A stretch of 49,109 bases of DNA from CAYTTR01 sp964440805 (GTDB lineage Bacteria > Acidobacteriota > Aminicenantia > Aminicenantales > Aminicenantaceae), in contig CAYTTR010000019.1 of the NCBI GenBank assembly GCA_964440805.1, forward strand, positions 1-49,109, read 5' to 3'. The notes under the pieces were generated by a model that saw only the letters and a list, made by a program, of their open reading frames with translations, searched no databases and was not told the DNA's origin. The translations under genes and the position numbers were made by a program. Shown in pieces: positions 34,808-42,234 of this stretch. Within the stretch, counting starts at the first letter, position 1. The number at the start of each line of letters is the position of its first letter.

Positions 34808-34970
34808 TTTATCTAGTTTATCTAGTTTATCTTGTTTATCTTGTTTACTTAGTTTCAGTTATCTCGCCCATCTTGCCTTTTTCATCCTGCTATACCAGAC
34901 AAACCAAATAAACAAAACAGATCGAATAGACAAAACGGACTGAACAACTAAATATAAACAAACTTAAAAA
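34808..34970. repeat. 9-bp tandem repeat with a degenerate inverted partner
   Basis: TTTATCTAG twice, TTTATCTTG twice, then TTTACTTAG (34808-34852) form a clear nine-base tandem. A purine-rich stretch with ACAAAACAGATCGAATAG-like units at 34893-34970 is roughly its reverse complement, so a long imperfect hairpin is possible. This, the gyrB promoter and the GTPase promoter are all I see in the 558-base gap between gyrB and the GTPase gene. Confidence 0.6.
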
Positions 34971-35001
34971 AATTAACATTAATAATTGGTTAAAAGGGAT
35001 T

Positions 35002-35030
35002 TTGAAATGGTTTGCAAGTTTGATTATAAT
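35002..35030 (+). promoter_or_regulatory. Sigma-70 promoter of the TGS GTPase gene
   Basis: TTGAAA (35002-35007), 17 bases, TATAAT (35025-35030), 45 bases before the ATG. Confidence 0.6.
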
Positions 35031-35074
35031 TTCTATCAGTAAAATAAAAAAAACGAAAAATGAGAGAATAATAA

Positions 35075-36064
35075 ATGCCGGCCAATCTTCCTCCGCAGTA
35101 CTTTGAAACGGAAAAAAAGTTAAAAACAGCCAAAACCGTCCAGGAAAAGATTGCCATTCTGGAAGAACTTCTCTCTATTGTCCCCAAACATAAAGGAACA
35201 GAAAAGCTTCAGGCCCAACTAAAAAGTAAAATTGCCAAATTCAGAGCCCAGTCCCAGAAAAAACCGGCAGTGTCTAAGCGGGGACCTTCTCTGAGTGTGG
35301 AAAAAGCAGGAGCAGGCCAGATAATCTTAGTGGGCCCCCCCAACTCCGGCAAGTCGAGCTTAATCAAGGCCTTGACCAATGCCCATCCCGAAATAGGCGA
35401 TTATCCTTTTACCACCCGGTTTCCTTATCCCGCCATGATGAAATATGAAAATATCCAGATTCAACTGGTGGACATACCTCCAGTGTCTGAAGATTTCCTT
35501 GAACCCTGGCAGGCTGAAATCATCAAAGCTTCCGACGGCATACTATTTGTTCTAAATGCTTCTTCCACGGATCCAGTGTCGGATTACTTGGAAGTTCTGG
35601 CCAAGCTGGAGGAAAAAAGAATCGAATTTGTCCCTGAAGACAAGAGCGTCCCGCCGGAAAAAAACCAATTCCAGAAAAGAACACTTATTGCCTTGAATAA
35701 ATCCGATCTACCCGAAGCATCTTCCCGGGCGGCTGAATTGAAAGAAGCCGTTTCTCCCCACCACAATCTTATCCTTATCTCAGCCTTAAGCGGGGCCGGC
35801 TTGAGTTCACTTAAAGAGAAAATTTACACCTTTCTCCGTATTCTCAGGGTTTACAGCAAGATTCCGGGAAAAAAAGCCGATCTTTCGGAACCCTTTATTT
35901 TCAAGCAGGGAAGCACTCTCATGGATATGGCCAGAGCAGTCCATAAGGATTTTGCCGAAAAACTAAAATACGCCCGGATATGGGGAAAAGTCAAATTCGA
36001 CGGCCAAAAGGTAACCCGGGAATATATCCTTCACGATGAAGATATTATCGAGCTTCATATATAA
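35075..36064 (+). CDS. DRG/Obg-like GTPase with C-terminal TGS domain
   Basis: 329 residues. An N-terminal helical segment (about 10-60, VQEKIAILEELLSIVPKHKG) leads into a G domain: G1 GPPNSGKSS (87-95), G2 threonines in YPFTT, G3 DIPP (133-136) instead of the usual DxPG, G4 NKSD (208-211), G5 near SALSG. A TGS domain closes it (about 255-329). The layout matches DRG-like GTPases found mainly in archaea, eukaryotes and some uncultured bacteria; ribosome association is the expected role. The DIPP change removes the G3 glycine. It stands alone between divergent and convergent neighbours. Confidence 0.8.
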   Translation: MPANLPPQYFETEKKLKTAKTVQEKIAILEELLSIVPKHKGTEKLQAQLKSKIAKFRAQSQKKPAVSKRGPSLSVEKAGAGQIILVGPPNSGKSSLIKALTNAHPEIGDYPFTTRFPYPAMMKYENIQIQLVDIPPVSEDFLEPWQAEIIKASDGILFVLNASSTDPVSDYLEVLAKLEEKRIEFVPEDKSVPPEKNQFQKRTLIALNKSDLPEASSRAAELKEAVSPHHNLILISALSGAGLSSLKEKIYTFLRILRVYSKIPGKKADLSEPFIFKQGSTLMDMARAVHKDFAEKLKYARIWGKVKFDGQKVTREYILHDEDIIELHI

Positions 36065-36230
36065 GCCCTCCGCTGTACTTCGGCGCTTTTTTCGCCTCGA
36101 TGTCGCTCCGGACATACCTGATACTCTTTTGTTATACGAGTACTTATAGGTTTTAAATCTTTCTACTGCCTCTTCACCGGCAATAACATACTTTTTGAAG
36201 CCAATACTTTACCGGTATAGTTCCGGCTTT

Positions 36231-37400
36231 TTATAAGGCGGAATGTTTTTCCTTGATCTTATCGGCCAGGGCATCAAGAGCATCTAAATCTTCCTTCCGG
36301 GGAAGTCCTTTGCATATGACTGTGCCCAGAATCTCCACCTTGAGATTAGGTATAAGGCTTGAAATCTGTTCCACAGCTTTTGTTCCCCATCCGTAAGAAC
36401 CGATTACAGCCGCATATTTCAGTTTGGGCCGGAGAGCATTGACTAAGTTGACCGCTGAAAACACCGCCGGATGAGGCCCTACATGAACCGTCGGAGTTCC
36501 TATTACAATGGTGGCTGCATCAACCAGGGACATTGCCAGTTTGCCGATGTCGCTTGAGGTAAGCTCAAATTTCTGGACTTTTATACCCCGCTCCACCAGC
36601 GAATTCAGAAGATAGTCAACCATCTTCTCCGTGCTCCCGTGCATGGAGACACAGGGAAGAATAACCAGATTGGAGACTCTGTCTGAAACCCAGTCGCGGT
36701 AAGCATTAATTATAAAATCGGGTTTATCAAAAAGAGGCCCGTGACTGGGAGCAATAAGATCAAAGTCAAGGTCTTTTATTTTCATTAAATTCTTCTGAAT
36801 TATGGTCCTAAAAGGCATCATAATTTCGGCGAAATAACGTTTAGCTGCTTCCAAAACATAAGGATCATCTCCGACATACAAATCAGTTGTGGCCAAATGC
36901 GAACCGAAGAAATCGCAGCTGAACAGCATTCTATTCTCGGGCAGGAAAGTTATCATTGTTTCAGGCCAGTGGACCCAGGGTGTATGGATGAAGGTTAAGC
37001 GGCGATCTCCCAGAGATATTGTCTGGCCGTCTTCCACCGTCTGAATTCTTCTTTCTTCCAGATGAAGGTGGTCAACCAGCATCCCTTTTGCCTTGGGAGT
37101 ACAGAGCAGTTTGGCTTGGGGATATTTTTCCAGCAACACCGGAATTACACCGGAATGGTCTTGCTCGGTATGATGGGAAACTAAGTAATCAATCTGGGAA
37201 ACACCGGCTAAATTCTCAAGCAGCACATCCCTCATTGTCGGATCTGTGGCATCGAGCAAAGCGGTTTTTTCCGAACCTTTTACCAGATAAGAATTATAGC
37301 TTGTCCCGTCAGGAAGAGGGATGAGTGAATCGAACAGCCGCCTGTTCCAGTCGACTGTTCCCATCCAATAGACTCCGTCTCTTATTTTTCTCGGCTTCAT
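36231..37400 (-). CDS. Flavodiiron protein (FprA-type A flavoprotein)
   Basis: 389 residues. The metallo-beta-lactamase-like domain keeps every expected diiron ligand: His77, Glu79, Asp81, His82 (HTEQDH), His144, Asp163 and His220. A flavodoxin domain follows (about 250-389, with SMHGSTEKM for FMN phosphate). It reduces O2 to water or NO to N2O in the cytoplasm, protecting an anaerobe or microaerobe. No rubredoxin or NADH-reductase domain is attached, so an electron donor is needed; the adjacent divergent flavoprotein is a candidate, by position only. AGGAGG precedes the ATG. Confidence 0.92.
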   Translation of the reverse strand: MKPRKIRDGVYWMGTVDWNRRLFDSLIPLPDGTSYNSYLVKGSEKTALLDATDPTMRDVLLENLAGVSQIDYLVSHHTEQDHSGVIPVLLEKYPQAKLLCTPKAKGMLVDHLHLEERRIQTVEDGQTISLGDRRLTFIHTPWVHWPETMITFLPENRMLFSCDFFGSHLATTDLYVGDDPYVLEAAKRYFAEIMMPFRTIIQKNLMKIKDLDFDLIAPSHGPLFDKPDFIINAYRDWVSDRVSNLVILPCVSMHGSTEKMVDYLLNSLVERGIKVQKFELTSSDIGKLAMSLVDAATIVIGTPTVHVGPHPAVFSAVNLVNALRPKLKYAAVIGSYGWGTKAVEQISSLIPNLKVEILGTVICKGLPRKEDLDALDALADKIKEKHSAL

Positions 37401-37642
37401 AATTTCCTCCTTTTTTAATAGACCAGGGAAATTCCACGGCCTGAATTTTTAACTTGAAATAAGCTGGCCTCATCAATTGACCTTCAAAGTAAAATGCTCT
37501 ACCCTTCTTGAAAGATGCCGGCTTTATAATTACTACTTATAATATCAAAAAAATATAAATTATGCTATGCAAGAAAAACTATTTTTACTAATGGAAGATA
37601 ATTAAAAAATCAGATATATATACTTTAAAGGGAGAGTTGTTC

Positions 37643-39028
37643 ATGCAAAAAAAATACGATTTAATCGTTATCGGCGGAGGCGAGGCCGGGATTGAGGCTG
37701 CTCTCCGCAGTTCGGAGCTGGGAGCTTCTGTCTGTCTCATAGAGAAAAAAAAAGATGTTGGAGGAGCTTGTTTAGATACCGGCACTCTTCCCAGCAAAGC
37801 TTTCGGCAATACGGCAAAAATAATTGAATCCTTAAAGAAAGCGGAAAAATTCGGAATAAATATCGAAGGCTCCGTCAAGGTCGACATCCAAAATATTTTA
37901 AACAGCAGGCTTAGAACAACTCGTTGTGAAATCGGCCTTTTCAATAGAATTCTAAAAAAACATAATATTGATGTTCTAACCGGAACAGCCAAGCTCAGGG
38001 ATAAAAATCGTGTTAATGTTATCCAGGGAGACAGAGAATCCGGAATGCTTGAAGCAGAGAAAATTATTTTAGCCACCGGTTCAAAACCAGTTGAATTACC
38101 CGGCTTTCCCTTTGATGGAAAAACAGTCCTATCTACAGATGACCTCCTTGAGCTTGAAAAAATTCCTGAAGCAATCCTTATAGTGGGAGCCGGAGCCATC
38201 GGCTGTGAATATGCTTATATCTTTAATGTCCTGGGTTCAGAAGTCATTTTGATTGAACAAAGAGACCATCCCCTTTGGGGCTTTGACCTGGAAATTGTCT
38301 CTTTTCTGGAAAAAGAGTTTAAAAGAAGAGGAATAAATTTATTATTAGGAACAAGTCTTAAAAGCATAAAAAAAATTGATCCGGAAACAGCAGCGGTTAC
38401 TTTAGAAAACAAGGAGGAATTTGAAGCAGAAAAAATCCTTATCAGTGCCGGCAGGAAACCCCATACAGAGGAGCTTGAACTTGAACGAGCCGGCGTGGAA
38501 ACAGGCAAAAGAGGAGAAATCCTGGTTAATGAAATGATGGAAACCGCGGTCCCCGGCATATATGCAGCCGGGGATGTTCTGGGAAGAAAAATGTTGACTT
38601 CTACCGCCAAGATGGAAGCAGCCGTAGCGGCTGAAAATGCCATGGGGGGAAAGAAAAAAATCGATTACCGTTATATTCCTACCGGAGTCTATACAGTACC
38701 TGAAGTGGCGGCAGTGGGTTTATCGGAAGAAGAGACTAAAGAAAAGGGTGTTTCTTATATTGTGGGAAAATGTAATTATGCAGAACTGCTCAAAGCCTGC
38801 AGTTTAGATGAACCCCAGGGATTGATTAAAATTCTATTTAAACAAGATTCTCACCAAATAATCGGAGCTCATATAATCGGGCTTGAAGCTACCGAAATAA
38901 TTCATCAATTAGCCGTTGCTATGAAATCAGGAGCCCGGGCCGAAGACTTACCGGAAATCGCCTTTATCCACCCTACCATTTCCGAAGGAGTAGAAAAAGC
39001 TTGCCGCACCGCCCTAAAATCAACCTAA
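37643..39028 (+). CDS. Lpd-like FAD/NAD(P) flavoprotein missing the second redox cysteine
   Basis: 461 residues of the dihydrolipoyl dehydrogenase/transhydrogenase family: FAD motif GGGEAG (11-16), NAD motif VGAGAIGCEYA, GDV FAD motif, and the interface pair His443/Glu448 in HPTISEG. The redox motif reads GGACLDTGTLPSKA: Cys43 is present but the second cysteine is Thr48. Soluble transhydrogenase SthA has the same loss (GGCTHWGTIP), and the IPTGVYTVPE segment is also SthA-like, but SthA lacks the HPTxxE pair seen here. It probably works without disulfide exchange. The start is ATG 37643 with GGGAGAG upstream. Divergent from the flavodiiron gene. Confidence 0.82.
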   Translation: MQKKYDLIVIGGGEAGIEAALRSSELGASVCLIEKKKDVGGACLDTGTLPSKAFGNTAKIIESLKKAEKFGINIEGSVKVDIQNILNSRLRTTRCEIGLFNRILKKHNIDVLTGTAKLRDKNRVNVIQGDRESGMLEAEKIILATGSKPVELPGFPFDGKTVLSTDDLLELEKIPEAILIVGAGAIGCEYAYIFNVLGSEVILIEQRDHPLWGFDLEIVSFLEKEFKRRGINLLLGTSLKSIKKIDPETAAVTLENKEEFEAEKILISAGRKPHTEELELERAGVETGKRGEILVNEMMETAVPGIYAAGDVLGRKMLTSTAKMEAAVAAENAMGGKKKIDYRYIPTGVYTVPEVAAVGLSEEETKEKGVSYIVGKCNYAELLKACSLDEPQGLIKILFKQDSHQIIGAHIIGLEATEIIHQLAVAMKSGARAEDLPEIAFIHPTISEGVEKACRTALKST

Positions 39029-39084
39029 GAAAAGGGAGAAAACAGAAAAAATGGCCAAAAAACGGGGCCAGTTTATCTATTAAC

Positions 39085-39549
39085 CTATTTTTTGTTCTCT
39101 TTTTTTACTTTTTCCAAAATTTCAACATCCAGCTTATCCGAAGCCCGATTAGACATCTTTTTGTTCTTGATTAAATCATCAAGACCGATAAAATTAACTT
39201 TTTCCGATCCGTATTCGCCGATTTCTCTGTTCTTCCATATATCTTGAAACTTAAATCCTTCCAATTTGTTTAATATATCAATTCTTATCGGTTCAAATCC
39301 AAGCTGCAATATATTGCCCTCATTGGTAAGGTCTTCCAGCAATATATTGAGCTCTCCGAAACCGAAACTTTTTATTGCCTCTAATACTCTTGAGGCATTA
39401 TCCCTGCTGGGTTCTATCAGAATATCAATATCTTTGGTGTATCTGGCTTTGGCATAAAAAGCCACCGCAAAGGCGCCAATGATACAGTATCTTACGTTAT
39501 GTTTGTTTAATAAGCTTAAAAACTCTTCGTAATCTTTTTCCACTCTCAT
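39085..39549 (-). CDS. Nucleotidyltransferase-fold protein (DUF6036/AbiEii-like), partner of the small gene upstream
   Basis: 154 residues. Minimal nucleotidyltransferase motif: Gly25 in IIGAFAVAFYA, then Asp40 and Asp42 in TKDIDILI; the usual GS is GA here. A third acidic residue may be in IDIL (about 109). Such proteins occur in toxin-antitoxin-like or DNA-repair-adjacent pairs. It overlaps the upstream 68-residue gene by 53 bases, implying translational coupling. Function is not decidable; the pair is a candidate toxin-antitoxin or phage-defence module. Confidence 0.7.
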   Translation of the reverse strand: MRVEKDYEEFLSLLNKHNVRYCIIGAFAVAFYAKARYTKDIDILIEPSRDNASRVLEAIKSFGFGELNILLEDLTNEGNILQLGFEPIRIDILNKLEGFKFQDIWKNREIGEYGSEKVNFIGLDDLIKNKKMSNRASDKLDVEILEKVKKENKK

Positions 39550-39703
39550 TATTTCTATCCTTAATAAACTTTCTATATTCTTCCCTTAAAATTTGGACTA
39601 TCTTTACTCTTTCTTTCGGAGTAAACGAAAGATAATATGAATCATCAAATTCCCGGGCTTCGGCAAACGAACTTGATTTATTAACCCATATTTTCTGCTT
39701 CAT
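39497..39703 (-). CDS. Small protein paired with the nucleotidyltransferase (possible antitoxin)
   Basis: 68 residues, basic C-terminus (GKRLRRVFKLIKQT) and a central SFTPKERVKIVQILREEY helix. Small proteins with this YYLSxxxxERLxIVQxLREEY pattern often precede nucleotidyltransferase genes. AAGGA lies before the ATG at 39703, and its 3' end overlaps the nucleotidyltransferase start by 53 bases. No DNA-binding fold is recognised. Confidence 0.6.
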   Translation of the reverse strand: MKQKIWVNKSSSFAEAREFDDSYYLSFTPKERVKIVQILREEYRKFIKDRNNESGKRLRRVFKLIKQT

Positions 39704-39871
39704 AAAGATTTTCCTTTTGGATTTAAATTTATTATATCTTAATGCTAATTCGAAATGAAGAAAACACTCAGCTTCAATATTATAGCTTGAAAATGCCCGT
39801 CATCGCGAGGAGCATCCAGCAGAAGTTAGCTCATAATAACCTGCGGTTGCATCCTGGATTTTAGGACGGAA

Positions 39872-39916
39872 ACTCTCCCCTCCAGGGAAAAAGGTATTCC
39901 CTTGGAGAATATCTCC
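39872..39916. repeat. Degraded repeat related to the sequence at 46895-46920
   Basis: CTCCCCTCCAGGGAAAAAGG here and CTCCTCTCCAGGGAAAGGGG at 46891 share a core. The stretch 39704-40046 otherwise contains an AT-rich region, a CGTCATCGCGAGGAGC motif like those common in interspersed repeats, and the promoter at 39976; no gene is seen. Confidence 0.35.
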
Positions 39917-39975
39917 TTTCTATTTATAATATCAAAAAAATAGAAATTATGCCAAATGCTTTCTTTCCCCAATTT

Positions 39976-40004
39976 GTCACCAATGCAAATTTAATCTATA
40001 ATAT
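39976..40004 (+). promoter_or_regulatory. Sigma-70 promoter of the GWxTD gene
   Basis: TTGTCA (39976-39981), 17 bases, TATAAT (39999-40004), 43 bases before the ATG. Confidence 0.65.
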
Positions 40005-40046
40005 GTTTGGTATAAATAAATATCCAGACAAACCGAGGAGAAAAAA

Positions 40047-41102
40047 ATGAAAAAAGAAGTTATTTTGACTATCACTGCTATTTTCTCTCTTATTTTTCTC
40101 TTTGACGCCTGTGCTGTTAAAAAACTGGAGAGCCGGCTGGATCCGGTAAGCGAGGAATTTTACAGCAAAGTAAGATACATTATAACCGATGAGGAAGCCA
40201 AGATTTTCCTGGAACTCCCCCCGGAGAAAAGACCTGAATTCATTCAGGATTTCTGGAAGAGAAGGGACCCAACTCCTGAAACCGAGGAAAATGAATTCAA
40301 AGAAGCTTATTTTCGAAGAATTGAGGAAGCTAACCGCCTTTTCAAAGGCGGCGGCCGCCCGGGCTGGCTTCAGGATAGAGGCCGTATATATATTCTTTTC
40401 GGCCCTCCGGATGAACGCCAAACAAATCCTATGGGTGGACGCCCCATAGATGCCTATGTTGACCCCTCCCAAATGACAGAAAGCCGGCGAGTGGCAACAG
40501 GAGAAAAGCCTACCGAGATATGGGTCTATCGTGACCTCTTTTCTTCTTTACAAAGACCTCAAGTTGTCAGGCTGGTATTTGTGGATACTCATGGAACAGG
40601 AGACTACAAGTTAACTACTAATCTGGATGAAATTCTTCCTGGAACCATGGGTATTGAAACAGAATTTGCTCCCAATTTAGCTTTTGCCCATGAACTGCGA
40701 AAGGAAGAAGCAGAGAGGGCCAATTTTCACTTTCAAAGAGCTCTCTTCAATTTTTCCTGGGAATTTACAAAGAGAAAAGACAGGGAGTTGGGAAGTAATC
40801 TTTTAATTCATATCTCTATCCCCTATGATAAATTTCTTTTTGCCCATGTAGAAAACAGACTGAAAGCTCAATTGGAAATAGAGATTCTAATAAAAAAAGA
40901 GGAAACGGTAATTTGGCAGTTCAAAGATAATTACGACTTAAATTTCAGAGAGGATGCTTTAGAGCAGTTTAGAGGTGAAAACTGGGAGCTGGAAATACCG
41001 GTTACTGAATGGCTTAACAAAGGTGATTACTCTGTCTACATTAGACTCCAGAACTTAACAGGAGATCAAGAGATTGAAAAACTTCTTCCCCTTGATATGT
41101 AA
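40047..41102 (+). CDS. GWxTD-domain protein, probable lipoprotein
   Basis: 351 residues. A hydrophobic leader ends at Cys22 (LFDAC), a weak lipobox. The domain signature is at about 95-125: GGGRPGWLQDRGRIYILFGP and PDE, with Gln replacing the Thr of GWxTD. The family is typical of Acidobacteriota, Aminicenantes, Bacteroidota and related phyla, and has no known function. The preceding FLELPPEKRPEFIQDFWKRR segment is also typical. GAGGAG lies before the ATG and a good promoter upstream. It opens a surface-protein block with the CpReg-TPR and Oar-like genes. Confidence 0.85.
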   Translation: MKKEVILTITAIFSLIFLFDACAVKKLESRLDPVSEEFYSKVRYIITDEEAKIFLELPPEKRPEFIQDFWKRRDPTPETEENEFKEAYFRRIEEANRLFKGGGRPGWLQDRGRIYILFGPPDERQTNPMGGRPIDAYVDPSQMTESRRVATGEKPTEIWVYRDLFSSLQRPQVVRLVFVDTHGTGDYKLTTNLDEILPGTMGIETEFAPNLAFAHELRKEEAERANFHFQRALFNFSWEFTKRKDRELGSNLLIHISIPYDKFLFAHVENRLKAQLEIEILIKKEETVIWQFKDNYDLNFREDALEQFRGENWELEIPVTEWLNKGDYSVYIRLQNLTGDQEIEKLLPLDM

Positions 41103-41123
41103 GCCCTGGATTGAACTTCTGTT

Positions 41124-41152
41124 TTGACTTGTCTTGGAGAGATAATTATTAT
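41124..41152 (+). promoter_or_regulatory. Sigma-70 promoter of the CpReg-TPR gene
   Basis: TTGACT (41124-41129), 17 bases, TATTAT (41147-41152), 33 bases before the ATG. Confidence 0.55.
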
Positions 41153-41184
41153 AGATGAGAATTTGACTACAAAAGGAGGACGGG

Positions 41185-42177
41185 ATGAGGCCATATCGTC
41201 AAAATAAAACTATATTTGTTTTGGCTTTATTTACTTTTCTTACCTGGGTAACAGCCACCATGGTCCCAGCCCAGGAACATATGGGTAAGGGCAGAATAAG
41301 CGGCACTGTGGTCGATGAACAGGGAAACCCCATAGAAGGAGCATTGATTACTGTTGAAAGCCTGAAATATGACACCAAATTAGAAGGTTATTCTGACGAA
41401 GACGGCCATTTTGCCGTGGCTGGAATGGGATCCGGTATGTGGCGTATAACAGCTACTAAAATGGGTTATTCAAGTTCCTACGTGGATATGAATATCAGCC
41501 AGTTGAAGAGAAATCCTCCCATCACCTTTTCCCTAAAAAAAATGACCGGTGTTGCTGCTCTTTCCTCTGACGAGGAGGCCTTTGCTCTGTTTGATAAGGG
41601 TAACCTTCTCATAGAACAGGAAAAATATGATGAAGCACTGGAAATATTCAATGAATTCCTCGAAAAATACCCGGAAATATACCAGGTTCACCTTAACATA
41701 GGTAGCTGTTCCCTTAATAAAGGCGATTTAAATAAAGCTGAAGCAGAGTTTAAATTTGTTCTGGATAAAATTACGGAGACCAGAGGAGATTATAACCAGG
41801 AACCGCAGACCAGCTTGCGGGCTTTAACCGGATTGGGAGAAGTTTATTTCAGAAAGGGAGATTTAAATACAGCCAGTGATTACTTCTCTAAGGCCTTGGA
41901 GGTATCACCGGAAGATGAGGTAGCAGCTTATAACGTAGGTGAAGTTTACTTCTCCCATCGGCAGATTGATGATGCCATTAAGTATTTTAAAATGGCCATT
42001 GAGATTAAACCTGATTGGTCTAAACCTTATAAGAAACTTGGTTATGTCTATCTCAATAAAGGGGATTTTGAGAATTCACTCAAATATTTTCAAAAATTCA
42101 TCGAAATAGACCCCGAAAACCCTGAAGTTCCTCAAATAAAAAATATCATTTCTACCATCGAAAAAATGAAGAAATAA
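41185..42177 (+). CDS. Exported carboxypeptidase-regulatory-like domain plus TPR protein
   Basis: 330 residues: signal peptide (about 9-28), a CarboxypepD_reg-like beta-sandwich (about 33-115; GRISGTVVDEQGNPIEGALI, then DEDGHFAVAGMGSG), then four to five TPR units (about 127-325; EEKYDEALEIFNEF, KGDLNTASDYFSKAL, HRQIDDAIKYFKMAI, KGDFENSLKYFQKF). Likely a periplasmic or surface scaffold. The same N-terminal domain type occurs in the convergent Oar-like receptor, suggesting related surface assembly; that is inference. AGGAGG precedes the ATG, and a strong bidirectional terminator follows. Confidence 0.85.
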   Translation: MRPYRQNKTIFVLALFTFLTWVTATMVPAQEHMGKGRISGTVVDEQGNPIEGALITVESLKYDTKLEGYSDEDGHFAVAGMGSGMWRITATKMGYSSSYVDMNISQLKRNPPITFSLKKMTGVAALSSDEEAFALFDKGNLLIEQEKYDEALEIFNEFLEKYPEIYQVHLNIGSCSLNKGDLNKAEAEFKFVLDKITETRGDYNQEPQTSLRALTGLGEVYFRKGDLNTASDYFSKALEVSPEDEVAAYNVGEVYFSHRQIDDAIKYFKMAIEIKPDWSKPYKKLGYVYLNKGDFENSLKYFQKFIEIDPENPEVPQIKNIISTIEKMKK

Positions 42178-42180
42178 AAA

Positions 42181-42213
42181 AAAGCCCCGCACCCTTATCG
42201 GGCGCGGGGCTTT
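42181..42213. terminator. Bidirectional intrinsic terminator between convergent genes
   Basis: AAAGCCCCGC (42181-42190) pairs perfectly with GCGGGGCTTT (42204-42213); an inner CCC/GGG extends the stem. It is flanked by an A-run on the left and T-rich sequence on the right, so it can end both the plus-strand TPR gene and the minus-strand receptor gene. Confidence 0.9.
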
Positions 42214-42234
42214 CTGCTTCTGCTCGAAAGAAAC

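Noticed and set aside
34808..34852. Short tandem units as a possible CRISPR array
   Set aside because: Units are nine bases and contiguous, with no spacers and no cas genes nearby.
34705..34943. Two plus-strand reading frames of 68 and 73 codons with repeated YLV-like residues
   Set aside because: They translate the 9-bp tandem repeat; the regular residues follow from the DNA period, and no ribosome site is seen.
36070..36130. A third B-type repeat around ACATACCTGATACTCTT
   Set aside because: Only a short resemblance to B1; the paired arms are not found.
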